Of a stretch of 64,000 bases of DNA, positions 12,091-23,594 are shown piece after piece (within the stretch, counting starts at the first letter, position 1; each line of letters begins with the position of its first letter). Where the stretch lies: the NCBI RefSeq assembly GCF_051106095.1, contig NC_135784.1, positions 151,315,428 through 151,379,427 of the forward strand, written 5' to 3'. The notes under the pieces are model-generated. The model had not been told where the DNA came from. It was given only the letters and a program-made list of their open reading frames with translations, and did not search any database. The translations under genes and the position numbers were made by a program. Origin of the DNA: Pogona vitticeps (lineage: Eukaryota > Chordata > Lepidosauria > Squamata > Agamidae).

Positions 12091-13883
12091 GTCCCTTTTA
12101 AATATATTTTACCATATCCTGCCCCAAGCTAAAAAGATCTTGCTCCTTGTCGTTCTTGCTAACCTCAGCAGGAGAAGGAGACAGAGGAGAACTTCAGATA
12201 ATAAACTGAATATACAGTGTGGGAGGAAATGGTCTTTTCTTTGGTACTCTCCTCTGTTCCAGGCTGTCTAGAGGAGGACAACAGGTAATTTGGCTAAGGC
12301 CTCTCTACAAAGGAAGGGGGTTTCTGCTTCAGCTCTTATACATACCCTTGTCCTAGCTTTGCTCTCCATTCATACATATAGGGGTCATTTTTTGTAAGAG
12401 GTAGCAAGGGTGCTCCAACATTGCACCCTCTGGTAGGTCCTCCCCCTACAGTTGAAATTTAGGTTGTGATCTCCTCGAGGCAGGAACTGAGTAGCCAGCA
12501 TTGAAGAACACGCATATGAAGTGAGGCAAATAATATTACTGCTGAAGTGGAAGCCATCAGTCCCAGTAGGCACTGGACAGTGAGGACAAAGGAAAACACC
12601 AGATGAACATTTTACATGGCTCTGTCTCTTGGGAGGATGGCTTATGCTGTGCATATATTGAGGCAGGCATCAATGTATGAAATGCATGGGGATGGGGTAA
12701 AATATTATTTCTCCTTGTTGACCCAGAGGCCTAGAGTGTGAAGGAGGTGTAAAGTGAATGTAGTGGAGGAGACATGGCCAAGAGTCTGCATCAGATGTCA
12801 GTCATCAATGTGTTGGGAAACAACTATGCCTTTGGTCCAAAAGAATGCCACAATCAGCACTATGCACCGGGTGAAAACACAAGGGACTGTGGTGACACAT
12901 AGTGGAAGAGGTCCAGTCCTACTATGAACCCAAGACAATATCTGTAGGTAGAGCAAATTGGAAAATGAAAACAGATGTCCTTTAGATCAATATAAGTGAA
13001 CTAGCCTCCTCATCACAGAAGGGGGAGGTTGGAGGACAACGTCACCATCTGAAACATTCTGTTCAAGATGTACTGATTGGTTGAGTCCTCTTAGATCTAG
13101 AACAGGTCTGAGCATGTCAGGGGAAAGAGACCTATGGAATAAAGGGGAAAGAGACTTGTGTTGTGAGAGGCTGAATTGCCCCCTTGGCAAAAGGGAGTCA
13201 ATTTTCTACAATAATGGGAAGGAAAAAGAGAGGATTTTAACAAAACGTTTCTATCCGTGGAAGAGTGTTGAATATGAGAGCATGGCCCATCTCTACAATG
13301 GTCAAGGGACCTATTGGTAAGTGGTGATAGAGTGCCAGAATCTTAAGTGGTATGAAATAGTCAATACTGCAAACTATAGTTGAGGGATCAGGGTCAGTCA
13401 AAGGACAGGCTGGTCAAAATTGTGTCTTTGAAGATGGAGGCTGCTTGCACGCGCGAGAAGTGGAAATTCTGGATTACCTGAAGGCTTGCTGCTGCTTGTC
13501 AGCTGGAGTGATCTCTGCTTAGGGAAAGGATGAAGACATCTTCTCCAAAGTAACTTGTGGTCTGGGGGGATTGGAAGCTGGGAACTGAGGCCAACATGCT
13601 TGGCTGTAGTGTGGGATTTAACTAGGTGGAAGAGAACATCTCCTTCAAATGCCAAATCATCCTCAGTGCTTGTAGTCCAGAGTCCAGAGTTGCGCCAAAG
13701 AGCAATGGCAGCCGCCATGACTTTGACACAGTCAGCAGGATGGTGTGTGGAACTTACCTGGTATCCAGCTAATCTGTGAGTCTCCTGACAGAATGAGAGT
13801 GAGAGTCTTCTGGTCATCAGGAGGATTATAGAGGAACAGCTTGACTCTTTCCCAAAGGAGCTGCTGATATGCTCCCTTGGCTC
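12091..13883. other. intergenic, nothing recognised
   Basis: No host exon was recognised. Open frames on both strands above 13.4 kb spread out of the GC-rich repeat that follows and do not resemble proteins. Confidence 0.35.
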
Positions 13884-14107
13884 CCATGGGGACAGGAGGC
13901 AGAGGGCAGCGGGGACAGGAGGCAGAGGACAGTGGGGGCAGCTTTGGAAGTCCAGGAAGCCAAAAGCTGCCCCGACCTCCATGCCTGCTGCCAGCTTTCG
14001 GCTTCCCAGGCTTCCAAACCCCCTCTGCTGCCCTCTTGTCTCCTGTTCCCCACTGCCCTCTGTCTCCCATCCCTGTTGCCCTCTGCCTCCTGTCCCCACG
14101 GGCAGCT
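13884..14107. repeat. GC-rich minisatellite arranged as a long inverted repeat
   Basis: The left arm carries repeated GGGGACAGGAGGCAGAGG units followed by CAGCTTTGGAAGTCCAGGAA. The right arm, reverse-complemented, again reads GTGGGGACAGGAGGCAGAGG and then GTTTGGAAGCCTGGGAAGCC. The centre is near 13,978. Arms are roughly 90-100 bases with variation, so the single strand could form a long hairpin. Long open frames here are a by-product of the base composition. Confidence 0.8.
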
Positions 14108-14183
14108 GGTGCAGCTTTGGAAGCCCGGGATTTTTTTTCTTTGGCTGGAACAGATTAAATGGTTTTCAATGCATTCCTGTGGG

Positions 14184-14268
14184 AAATGGACCCTCGACCT
14201 ACGGACTTTTCGACCTGTGGCCACCATTCCAATACGGATTAATTCCATAAATCAAGGGTCCACTAAAT
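14184..14268. mobile_element. partial DNA transposon end (inverted GGACCCTYGA ends)
   Basis: GGACCCTCGACCTACGGACT at the left faces a right end whose reverse complement begins GTGGACCCTTGATTTATGGA. This style of end is seen in non-autonomous mariner-like elements. The minisatellite just to the left may belong to the same element. Confidence 0.4.
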
Positions 14269-15612
14269 TGGTGCCGAGTATCAGCTGGTGATCAGGATCA
14301 ACATTGGAATAGAGAGCAATCCAATTGATCCCCAAAGAAAAAGAGATCTGAAGGAGGTGAAGGCGCAGCTGATGCTGGTGTCTCTCGTCCTTGTCAGGTG
14401 AATGAAGTCGGTACCACTGCAGTAGAGGAATTGGATGCTTCACCATCTAATGCAGAACGTATGTCCAAATGCTTGGAAACAGAGAAAAGGGACTGATGCC
14501 CAGGGGATGCTTTATTTTTTAAATGTAGAAGAGAAGATAAAGGTGAACGGAGAGCTTGTCGAGAGAAGAAACCTCAGTGGCAGCAAAAAGGAACTGAGGC
14601 AATCGCCAGGACGGGCGGACCACGTGCACTAGGGGGGCAGTCCTGGCAAATACGTCATAAAGTTCTAGAGTATTCTGGAAACCTCTGCACAAGCACAGAT
14701 TAAACCCTATAGTGTGCATTCACAGAGACCACGAAGAAGAACCTGCACTTCTTTCCTCCATAGAAGTTGTAGGTGAAGCTATAGGAGTAGACAACATATG
14801 CATGGGCACACACACATGAAGTAGCACAGCATTTTGTGGGTTTTTAAGGAAAGGGTCTAAGCAGAAGGATTCTTCAACATGTCCTGTGAGATAACACTCC
14901 CTGGCCCCCCTGAACATGCGCCAACAGTGGGAAGGGCCTTCAGATTCCAATGGAGAAGAATGGTTATGGTTTCCTTACGGACTGGCTTGTCTTGGTTCTG
15001 TTGAGATTCTGGGGCTAGGAATGCTGTGGTGTATTAACACCAGGTCTAAGTCTCCTGTGGTTTCTACTTGTAAACCAGATTACATATTGAAAAAGCCCTG
15101 TCTGGTTTATCTTTAGCAACTGGATGTCTGTGTCAACTAGTTTTCCAAGAAAAATTAGTAGATTTTCCTCAGCCCATAGCAATTCCCCTCTAATCCCCTT
15201 GGATGTTTACCCTCTCTTTTACTCTCCCTCCTCTGTTGAATTTCTAACCGCTACAGCATCACAAACAGGTCCCAATTGCTCTGAGGGGAAGTCCTTGTAG
15301 TGATATTCATGGAGATGAAGTCATCTTCCTGTGGTTCTTTGGTTCAGATGTAGCAGTGAAGAAATGAAGAGATAATGCTTTTCTGACAAATGTGGGAATT
15401 CAAATGTTTTGGAGAAGCAAAAAGGGACAAGAAGATCATTTCCTGAGGAGTTAGCTGAGAGGGCTTTGTCAGCTGTCCCCATCTTCTTAGTAAAACTGTT
15501 CTCAGAAGACAAATTAACCATATGTAGCTTTAGAAAAGCAAAATGTGGTGTATCGCTGGGCCTAAGTCTCCAGTGGTCTCATATAACAGGCCTATCTCTC
15601 TGTGGTGTAGGC
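14269..15612. other. intergenic, nothing recognised
   Basis: No recognisable exon or repeat. Confidence 0.35.
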
Positions 15613-15748
15613 CAGTGGTCCCCAACCTTGGGCCTCCAGATGTTCTTGGAATACAACTCCCAGAAGCCCTTACTACCACCTCTGCTGGCCAGGATTTCTG
15701 GGAGTTGAAGTCCAAGAACATATGGAGGCCCAAGGTTGGGGAGCACTG
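15613..15748. mobile_element. 136-bp hAT-type MITE
   Basis: Inverted ends CAGTGGTCCCCAACCTTGGG and, reverse-complemented, CAGTGCTCCCCAACCTTGGG. Flanks GTGTAGGC and GTGTAGCC form an 8-bp target duplication with one mismatch, as expected for the hAT superfamily. It is the same length as the copy at 24,417-24,552. Confidence 0.85.
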
Positions 15749-16057
15749 GTGTAGCCCATCCTTAACCTGGTGCCTTCTCGATGTTTACACTGCAGCTCCC
15801 ATCAGATCCAGACAACATGGTTACAGTGATTAAAGATCAAGGGAGTTGTAACTCCAGCCTCTCTAGAGAATACAATGTTGGAGAAGGCTGGAAAGCACTG
15901 AGCGTCAAGTTTAGCAACTAGTGTTTGACAAGGTCCACAGATCAAACTGAGCAAAGAACTGATGGTCTCCCTCAAATACTGGCTTTGCCCACAAGGTGCT
16001 TTTATTGTGTAATGTATTACACTCATGAACTTTTCGTATCAGCTGGTTCCAGACAGA
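15749..16057. other. intergenic, nothing recognised
   Basis: No recognisable feature. Confidence 0.3.
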
Positions 16058-16289
16058 ATGCTGGCTAGATAGCTCAATAAGTTAAGCATCTGGCTGTGGA
16101 GCCAGAGGTTGGGCTTTTTGACTCCCCACTCTGCATCCCACAAGAGCCAGCCTAGGTGGCATCCTCGCGGGATGCCTCCAGGAGAAAAGAATGGTAAACC
16201 ACTTCTGGTTATTACCTACCTTAAAAATCTTTGAAAGGGTCACCATAAATCCGATTTGACTTGATGGCACACAATTTTTATTATTATTC
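16058..16289 (+). mobile_element. Sauria SINE, near full length
   Basis: The tRNA-derived head reads CTGGCTAGATAGCTCAATAA with the box B region at AGCCAGAGGTTGGG. The middle has CCAGCCTAGGTGGCATC and AATGGTAAACCACTTCTG. The BovB-like tail reads GGGTCACCATAAATCCGATT and then GACTTGATGGCACACAA. This family is characteristic of lizards and snakes and is mobilised by BovB. Confidence 0.85.
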
Positions 16290-16317
16290 CAGATGGAGGA
16301 GTCCTTGTGCAATCGTT

Positions 16318-16505
16318 AGGAGCCTCGTGGTGCAGTGGCTCCTAAACCGCTGTACTGCAGCCAAAACTGTGCTCATGACCTAGGGTTCAATCCCAGGTAG
16401 CCGGCTCACAGTTGACTCAGCCTTCCATCCTTCCGAGGTCGGGAAAATGAGTACCCAGCCTGCTGGGGCGGGCGGGCAATGTGTAGCCTGCATAATTAAC
16501 TTTTT
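16318..16505 (+). mobile_element. tRNA-derived squamate SINE (3'-truncated)
   Basis: Begins AGGAGCCTCGTGGTGCAGTG, continues with GGTAGCCGGCTCACAGTTGA and CAGCCTTCCATCCTTCCGAG, and fades out after CTGCATAATTAACTT. Same family as 11,832-12,090. Confidence 0.85.
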
Positions 16506-19500
16506 TGCTTTTTACAATTAATCCAAAGGCAGCATAATGTGACTTTTCTTCTTTCTCTTAACTGATTCACCCCTGACCACCCTCACCCCCAATTAGGAAA
16601 AAAGACCAGAGAAATAGTGGGTAAATTTGGGAGAGACAAATAGAGGATAACATCATCTGGAACACTAGAACCGTTGCCATAAAATACAATGACTTAGGTG
16701 AGATGATTGCAGGACAAATATTTCCCCTGGATGGCAGCACTTGCTTTCTGCCATTCATAACTCTCCTGCGCTTTCTCCTCCCTTCTTCCTTCTTCTTCTT
16801 GTCTTACTAAGGAAAACAAGGATGGGAGAAATATATCCAAATTGTGCACTGCCATTTTCTCAGAGTTCAAAACACATGACCTAAGGAGGCCCACAAAAAT
16901 GCAGAGCCATCCCAGGCATGCCATGGGTGAGCACTGCATAAAAATGTTATCTGTGAAAAGCAGAACAGTGCCTCTCTGCCTCTATGCTAATGAGCTTTCA
17001 GGATTACTAATGAGATACTACATGAGATAATGATATGGGGAAGCACTCCCTTAATAATACCATTTGTGTGAACCAAATTAGGATATGGAGTTTACATCCA
17101 AAGGGCATGCTGGGTGACAGTCCCAGAACTTCACTCCCTGCAGCTGCCAGCTTGTTTGTGTTTGGTGTTGAGAACAGGATATCTCTAACTAAGGGCCTGG
17201 TCTCATTGCTGGAATAAACTGGGAGAGAGATCCCTCTCTTTTCGAATTCAGACAAAAGTGAGCTAGGACGCAGCACCAGGTTTCCCGGCTTGGATCATCT
17301 GGGCAGCTCAGTGCCTGCTGAGAGGCAGCAACCCTGGACTTTCTTTCTCTGCCTCCTCCAGCAGCTGCCCACTCAGATGAGGAGGCAGGGCAGGGATTCC
17401 TGCAGCACTACCTGTGAGTGAGCAGCTGCTGGAGCAGGCGGAGAAGGGAAGTCTGTGCTCCTGCCTAGACTGGAAGATTGTGTAAGAACTGTGGCCTTGC
17501 CAGAACCCAGCAACTTTAGTGCAGGCAGGATCGGCCCCATCTCTCTGGGGAGAACTGCTCTAGAGATTGCAAGACTGGGCCCTTTCCCTGCAGCTGTCAC
17601 CCAGCTCTTCAAGAGTGCCACCTGGGGAAGCTGAGGACTGGGCTATAAAAGAACAGGCCTTCACCTCAGCAATGAAGTTCTCCAGCTGTGCTGTGGTGAT
17701 ATTCCTGCCTCACCTGTCTGCCTTACCTGCCAGCCTCCTTGCACCTGCCTTGCCTGGTTATTCCTGCCCTGCCTGATTGTTGCCGTCTTTCCTTTCCTGC
17801 ATCCGTAGACCCTGCTGCCTTGATATGGTTCCTCCTGGCTTTTTCCCCTGGACTGTCTGATCATGATTTGCATCATCCTTCCACTCGGCTGCTGTTTGGA
17901 CTCAAAACCCCAGCTGGTTGGTCTCTGCTTGGGCTGTGGGGTTGGTTCTACTTTGTTCTTGTGGTCTTGCTCTGGACTGGGTCCTGGTGCTTCTTCTACC
18001 GATCCCTGGCAGATTGCACGATGGGGAGGGAATGAGCAGTGCTCATGAGCTGGTGAGTAGGAGAAGCTGGCAGGGCGGTGGGGGACGGGACTGTGCAGCA
18101 CCTGTGGCGCCATGGTGACAACTTAAGACAACCCGGCATGAAGTGCTTTGTGCCCATCTCTAAAAATAATCCATGATTGTAATTGTTTCATGGAGAAACC
18201 TTGTCTTAATTTTTTTTTTTAAAGCAGAAGTCAGTTTTTATTGTCAGTAGGATCAGGCTCTAGCCATGGATTATGCTCTGTCATTTTCCAGCTGTGCAAA
18301 ATCTGGTCACAGTAACAGGAAACAAAGTGAAAACCACTCAAGGTGCAGGAAAACAAATCTACACCATTATCAGCAGAGTTAAATAGAAAACAAGTGCAAG
18401 TCATTCCCATACAATAGAAAGAAGGTACCCTTTTGCCTGACTTTCCTCCCGTATACCCAATGTCCATTTTGATCCTCCATCTGCTAAGCTTATGAGGTTT
18501 GATACTATGTCCTCAACCTTTTATAAAAGCATACTTTATTGCATTTAAACAAGATGCCCAATCCAAGGACTGGTGGGTCCCACAACTTTAACAAAGATGT
18601 GTCATCTGATGGTCCCAAGTCTCATTATCTCTCCTCAGTTTTCATTGGCTGTTTAAGTGCATATTTTGATGTACTGACAGGTACTGGGAACTTTCTAAAA
18701 ATGGATGTTGTGCAATACATATAAATGACAAGTTACATCACAACCTTCTCTGTGGTTTCCTTGCTGTGAAAGTAAGAATGGAAGCTATGTGCATGATGTC
18801 ATTGTATTCATGTACCTTTTTTTAGACATTCCTTGCTGCTGATGCTTTCTTGTTAAGTGGTTGCATCAATTCCTCCCAACCTATCCTAACACTGTTATGT
18901 CAGGAATGCTTTGATGGCAGGAAAGTGATTGCCTTGGCAGTCAGATGACAGGCAGAAGCCTGCTGTATTTTGCTCAAAGGAGACAGTCAGTCTTGTAGAA
19001 ATGGTTACTATCCAGAGCAATATGATCTTGGGTACCCTTAAAGCGATTCAGCCATGTGATTTGCCCAAGCAAAATTCTGTCAATGAACAAAATGAAAAAT
19101 ATCAGATAGACTGGAGGAAAAAAGAAGGGCAACTGACCACACTCCTGTCTTGTGGGCAAGTTCAGCAACTGACAATCAAATATCTGAATTGTGTCAGTCA
19201 GTTTGTGGAGATCCTAATCGTTTAGCTGTGTCATTCCCAATGCCAAGACACATTGTTATGCTGCAAGTATCCTAGGAGAAATTGCAAGTGAATCATGAAA
19301 ATGTGTAGGTCATGAGCAAAACCATCCATCCATCCACAGGAGAGGCACAATCTAGTGCGATAGTCTTGCTCTTTCCCACTCAGTCTGTGATTTGTGTCCG
19401 GATAAGCCTGTCTATTAGATTTGATTTGTTATTCACTTCTGATTCAGAGATGGAAGCTGTCTGTTCTTTTTATGAGCTGTTGCCCTGGGCTTGTCTTCTT

Positions 19501-20311
19501 TGTCTTAAAGCACCTCAGTATAATGATTCATGCAAAAATACAGAACGACGGGGTCCTGTTTAAAGTGGAGTTAAATTTGGATTCTTGAGTATCATAAGAG
19601 TAAATGGGATTCCTGATGCCTCTAGTTTCAACTCAGGGGATAGGGGAGGAAGGATGCTTCAGCAACTTTTGGGGAACTTTAAACTTCATATTATCTTCTT
19701 GTGCTTGGAATGATCTCATCTCCAGGGCCTTGTCTAAAGTCTTACTTCTTCAGCAAAACTTTTTCCAGAGACATCCTTAGTTTTATGCCATTCCTGTTTA
19801 ACTACACCAAAGAACATACGGAAAGCTCAAAGACTTGTCAGGTCAAAGATGGGAAATTTACCTCTTTTTTCTTCTTCTCCACATCAGTTCTCAAACTCCT
19901 TGACACTGACCACTGATAGTTTCAATCTAAAAACTCAAAAACTTTCCAACCAATCTAGTCCTCACAACAGTTCTGCACAGGTAGGTCTTGATAAGTCTTC
20001 CCTGAAGCATGTGGGTCCCTCCCAGCCACTTACATTCTGGATAAATTACTTTGCATCTGGAGGCTCTATTTATGGCTAGTATTTCTTTACAAAGCCTCTT
20101 TGTCAAAAATACCTTGAACGTCAATAAGTCAATGGCTATTATCACCACATCTTGTCCCCTGTGAATTTAGCAAAGGTATTGTCTACACTGTGTGAAGAAC
20201 TGCATTCTTTTGTCTATCCTGAATTTATTGCTGTTGTTGTCATATTGTCATTGGATAATTCTAATGGCATAAGAGAGAAAGAGTAAAATTACCCTTTGGT
20301 AATTACCCTGG
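16506..20311. other. intergenic, nothing firm
   Basis: Between about 17,280 and 18,120 the sequence is CT-rich on the plus strand with CCTGCC-type repeats, giving several meaningless open frames. It may be a degraded LTR but no partner or coding remnant was found. No host exon was recognised. Confidence 0.35.
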
Positions 20312-20366
20312 TATGCTCTGGTCCATGGGGTCACGAAGAGTTGACACGACTAAACAACAACAAAAA
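20312..20366 (+). mobile_element. BovB (RTE) LINE 3' end fragment
   Basis: Reads TGGTCCATGGGGTCACGAAG, then AGTTGACACGACTAAACAAC and AACAAAAA, the usual end of BovB and of the SINEs that borrow it. Confidence 0.7.
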
Positions 20367-20444
20367 TCACCCTCTTAATACAATTCAGGCTTCAATAAAC
20401 CTTAGTCACATCCCAACTCCTTGATGTCCTTTTCTTAATTATTC

Positions 20445-20635
20445 TATACTATCCCACAAAACTGCACCAGAGCACACACAGAGTTCTGACTCCAGTCCTC
20501 TGAAGATGCCAGCCACAGAGACTGGCCAAACGTTAGGAAGAACAACCTCAAGAACACGGCCAAAGAGCCTGAAAAACCTACAAGAACCATTAGATCCTGG
20601 CCATGAAAGCCTTTGAGAATAAATATTCTAAGTTC
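20445..20635 (+). mobile_element. Penelope-like element terminal repeat with hammerhead-like core
   Basis: Contains CCTCTGAAGATGCCAGCCAC, then AGAGACTGGCCAAACGTTAG and a tail of ACGGCCAAAGAGCCTGAAAA ending near TCCTGGCCATGAAAGCC. The same phrase occurs at 21,280-21,870 next to Penelope-like coding sequence. CTGAAGA, a GCCAG/CTGGC stem and a following (G/C)AAAC fit the core of a type I hammerhead ribozyme, known from the terminal repeats of Penelope-like elements. In this copy the conserved GAAA reads CAAA, so cleavage is doubtful. Confidence 0.65.
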
Positions 20636-21279
20636 CATTTGCCTAATCTGTCCTGCTCATCCTTTTGTGTCAATATGAATTGGAAACCCTCTTGAAGGCG
20701 TTCTCCTCGCATCTTCTCACATGTTTTGTACAGCACCCAGCATACTGTGATACTACTATATGCATATGGACTGTGTCTGAAGATTAGTTTTTTAGGATAC
20801 TGTACCTATTTTAAAAGCAGGGTGATCTGTCTTTCTTTGAGTAGTCCCTTGCATAGGGAATCTCCAGGAAAAGAGACCAGGTAGCCATTTAGGAAAGGAT
20901 TGTTTTTAAAAGTCAAATTACTGTTGTGCTTTAGGAGGATGGTGTTTCTGTATCACCACCTCTTGTGCCCATGAATTTCTTGATTCTAAAAGAACAGGTT
21001 TTAGTTCACTGGCTGGCATTCAAAAGGAGTTCACATAAGACTTCCTTAACATGCAGCCAAATGATAAAGTTCCAGGGCTCATCTTGGTATTGTGCAGTTA
21101 GGTACAGGACTGAGACAAGTCCCATCACTTGCAAATTAGCTGCAGCAGGTTCTACCAAGCATACACAAATACGATTCTGGCTGTTGAGTTCAATGCTCCT
21201 GTTCTATTTATTGTGTATTTTTATGTATTTGTATTGTCCTGCTGATATCCGCAGACCTTTGAATAACTAAAAGCAACTT
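20636..21279. other. intergenic, nothing recognised
   Basis: No recognisable exon or repeat. Confidence 0.35.
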
Positions 21280-21870
21280 AAAGCTTGTTGTGGGTTTTTT
21301 GGACTCTTTGGCTGTGTTCTGAAGGTTGTTCTTTCTGATGTTTCACTCAGTCTTTGTGGCCGGCATCTTCAGAGGACTGGAGTAGGAACTTTGTCCATGC
21401 TCTGTTGGTGTTTGTTGGATAGTTGAGTATTTATAACTGTGGGAAACAGCTTTTGTCTTTTTTCAGGAGATAGGGTGATCAGCATGTTTTTGTTGTGATG
21501 AGGGAGGGGGGAGAGGGAGAGATTATCTGTCACTGTGATTGATGGATGCTGTTAGCTGGTCTTTTGTGTGCAATGATCCCTGGCCCTTGTGGCTGTGTAA
21601 AGTTCGTTGGCCTTTTGCAGGTTGTATTTTCCAGAATGGGATGCCAAGCCATGTTTAGTTTTAGGCCTTCTTCTTTCCTGTTGAAGTTCTGTTTATGTTT
21701 ATGGATTTCAATGGCTTCTCTGTGCAGTCTAACGTATAGATTGCTGGCCACAGAGACTGGCGAAAGGTCAGGAAGAACAATTTTCAGAACATGGCCACAG
21801 GGCCAGAAAAACCCACAACAACTATTAGATCCTGGCCGTGAAAGCCTTCACGAATACATTCAACTTAAGG
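21280..21870 (-). mobile_element. Penelope-like element fragment with inverted terminal repeats
   Basis: On the minus strand, 21,751-21,530 reads LYVRLHREAIEIHKHKQNFN and then MAWHPILENT, matching the C-terminal end of Penelope/Poseidon-type proteins (REAIEI....NFNR). Downstream on the same strand, to 21,280, comes a terminal repeat with CCTCTGAAGATGCCGGCCAC and AACCTTCAGAACACAGCC. Another copy of that repeat lies on the other side at 21,755-21,862 in the opposite orientation (CACAGAGACTGGCGAAAGGT). An inverted repeat copy next to the coding part is usual for Penelope-like elements. The reverse transcriptase core is missing. Confidence 0.75.
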
Positions 21871-23220
21871 TTATTACAAAAGAGTTTTTGGTTTTGCCTG
21901 TAAATTTATATTGTTTAAAAGTGGAATGTTTTCTGTTTCTGCTGAAACTAGGTTTCTCCTGAGCAAGGGAGTGACTAGATGGGAGGTTGTCCTTTGTTTA
22001 TATGTTGTTTTCTGTACAAATCCTGGCACTTTGTACAGGCCAAAATTGTTATCATTTACACAAAAATACTTTGGAAGATGTGTTGCGAGTGACCAATCAG
22101 CAGAGGGTCAGATTAGGTACATTTTTATCTGTAGTATGTCACACTTCTCTACCATTGCCTTCTTCCTTTTCCCTGCTAGCCAACCCTTTCTCTTTTTTTG
22201 TTCAGTTTATGAAGTGACATAGCACTGAACTGATACAACAGTGTTGTTCTGAATTATTGTTGCAGGACTTAGTTGCCATAGAACTAAACCAGTGGCATAA
22301 ACTTTAATTTAAAAAAATGTGTTGGCCCTAGTGATTCTGAACTTTAATTAAGTAATGCTGAATTATGACACTCCACTCCACTGAAGGTATCACCATCAAT
22401 AGGATCAGGACATACTCTGCAACTGCCTCCAGCCCCCCCCAAAAAACTATATAGATGAACACACAAGATAGAAAGTGAGACAAAACAATGGGATTAGAAA
22501 ATAACAAGTCTGCTAATCAAACAAAATGTATTAAGTAATCATGGGAAAATAACAGGTTTACCCAAAATTAGTTTCTGTAGTGTAATAAGTAGAAAAACAT
22601 TGATAATTGACATTGAGAACTCCAGTAGAAATAGGACAAATTAATGTGTCGTAGTCAAAACTCTAAGTATCTATAGGGTTATAGCCCGTTGCTGAAAGGT
22701 ACAATACTACTGAAACATTCATATACATATCCCAGAGAAGGGGGTTCCACTGATAAGAATAAAGTCTTCTGCATCAGCAACATGAGGTATGTTTGTGAGC
22801 ATGAGAGAGAGAGAGAATGAAAATGTTAATTAATTGAACCACATTTCCAACAAATAACAACAACAAAAAAAATCCAGCCAGCAGAAGCAAGCGATATTTC
22901 CAAACTGATAGAGGAGAAGTCAGCTTCCTGATTTCCTTTTCCTAGGTCATTGTCTGACATGGGCATGAGAGGAAGCAAGAGGGAGCTCTTTGGGGTTTAC
23001 CTATGTGTGTATGTAACAGGTAGGGAGAAGACAGGGGGATTTATGATTCTCTCACCACATTTCAAGGAGCTGCCAGTGTTGTGACCCAGTGAGGGATTAG
23101 GCAAATGAGCTGTTTTCTGAGGTTACCCAAACAATCCACACTGGAGAGCCCAGAGGTCAGTATCACTTCTCCTTTTCCAGCGGCTGTCACAGTGAACGGG
23201 ACCTGCTGGCTGGCCTCGAA
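21871..23220. other. IL23A upstream flank
   Basis: No exon was recognised. A short GA run lies near 22,805-22,820. From about 22,950 the base composition becomes more balanced, approaching the IL23A promoter. Confidence 0.4.
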
Positions 23221-23230
23221 GATGACTCCC

Positions 23231-23238
23231 TGACATCA
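23231..23238. promoter_or_regulatory. ATF/AP-1-like site TGACATCA
   Basis: TGACATCA differs by one base from the CRE-like TGACGTCA and lies 34 bases upstream of the kB site. ATF/AP-1 input is known for mammalian IL23A; here this rests on motif resemblance only. Confidence 0.4.
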
Positions 23239-23271
23239 CTTAGTCTCACCCCCCCACCTGTCAAGCTCAGA

Positions 23272-23284
23272 GGGGGAAATCCCC
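23272..23284. promoter_or_regulatory. palindromic NF-kB/Rel site in the IL23A promoter
   Basis: GGGGGAAATCCCC is a near-perfect kB consensus with symmetrical half sites. It lies 35 bases upstream of the TATA box and about 130 bases upstream of the IL23A start codon. Mammalian IL23A is known to depend on c-Rel/RelA sites in its proximal promoter, so a functional role is likely by inference. Confidence 0.75.
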
Positions 23285-23318
23285 ACTCTTTGCCTTAGTC
23301 ACCTGTGGCAGCTACACA

Positions 23319-23326
23319 TATAAATA
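23319..23326 (+). promoter_or_regulatory. IL23A TATA box
   Basis: TATAAATA, followed by AGCA. Transcription would be expected to start near 23,347-23,352, giving a 5' UTR of about 65 bases before the ATG at 23,415. A TGTGG RUNX-like motif lies between it and the kB site. Confidence 0.75.
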
Positions 23327-23414
23327 AGCATCCTGGTTCCTCAACTTCTCAGTCTCAAAGGAAGTCCTCCTTTACCTCCTTCATCATCCCAAGCTCAGCC
23401 CGAGAGCCTCAAAG

Positions 23415-23594
23415 ATGAAGAACAGCTTGAGGAACCAGCTGCAAGGAGGTGTCCTTCTGTGCTTCCTCTTGATCTCTGCCACTTCCACAGGGATGTGGTT
23501 GCCCAGGGAAAGCCACATTCCATGGCAACAATGCAGGGATGCCTCACAAGAGGTCCTCAAGCAGTTGTGGAAGCTGAACATCAAGAAGCCGGAG
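23415..23594 (+). CDS. IL23A: IL23A coding exon 1
   Basis: Sixty codons: signal peptide and helix A (WQQCRDASQEVLKQLWKL). It ends KKPE before the donor GTGAGA, phase 0. Confidence 0.93.

Noticed and set aside
13398-14291. Several open frames of up to 233 codons on both strands
   Set aside because: They arise from the GC-rich repeat; composition is repetitive and no domain is visible.
16058-16140. tRNA gene-like head with A and B boxes
   Set aside because: It continues into a SINE body and BovB-like tail; it is a SINE, not a tRNA gene. The same applies to the heads at 9,749, 11,832, 16,318, 31,327 and 45,269.
17567-18118. Open frames of up to 150 codons in CT-rich sequence
   Set aside because: Low-complexity translation, no conserved domain, no splice context.
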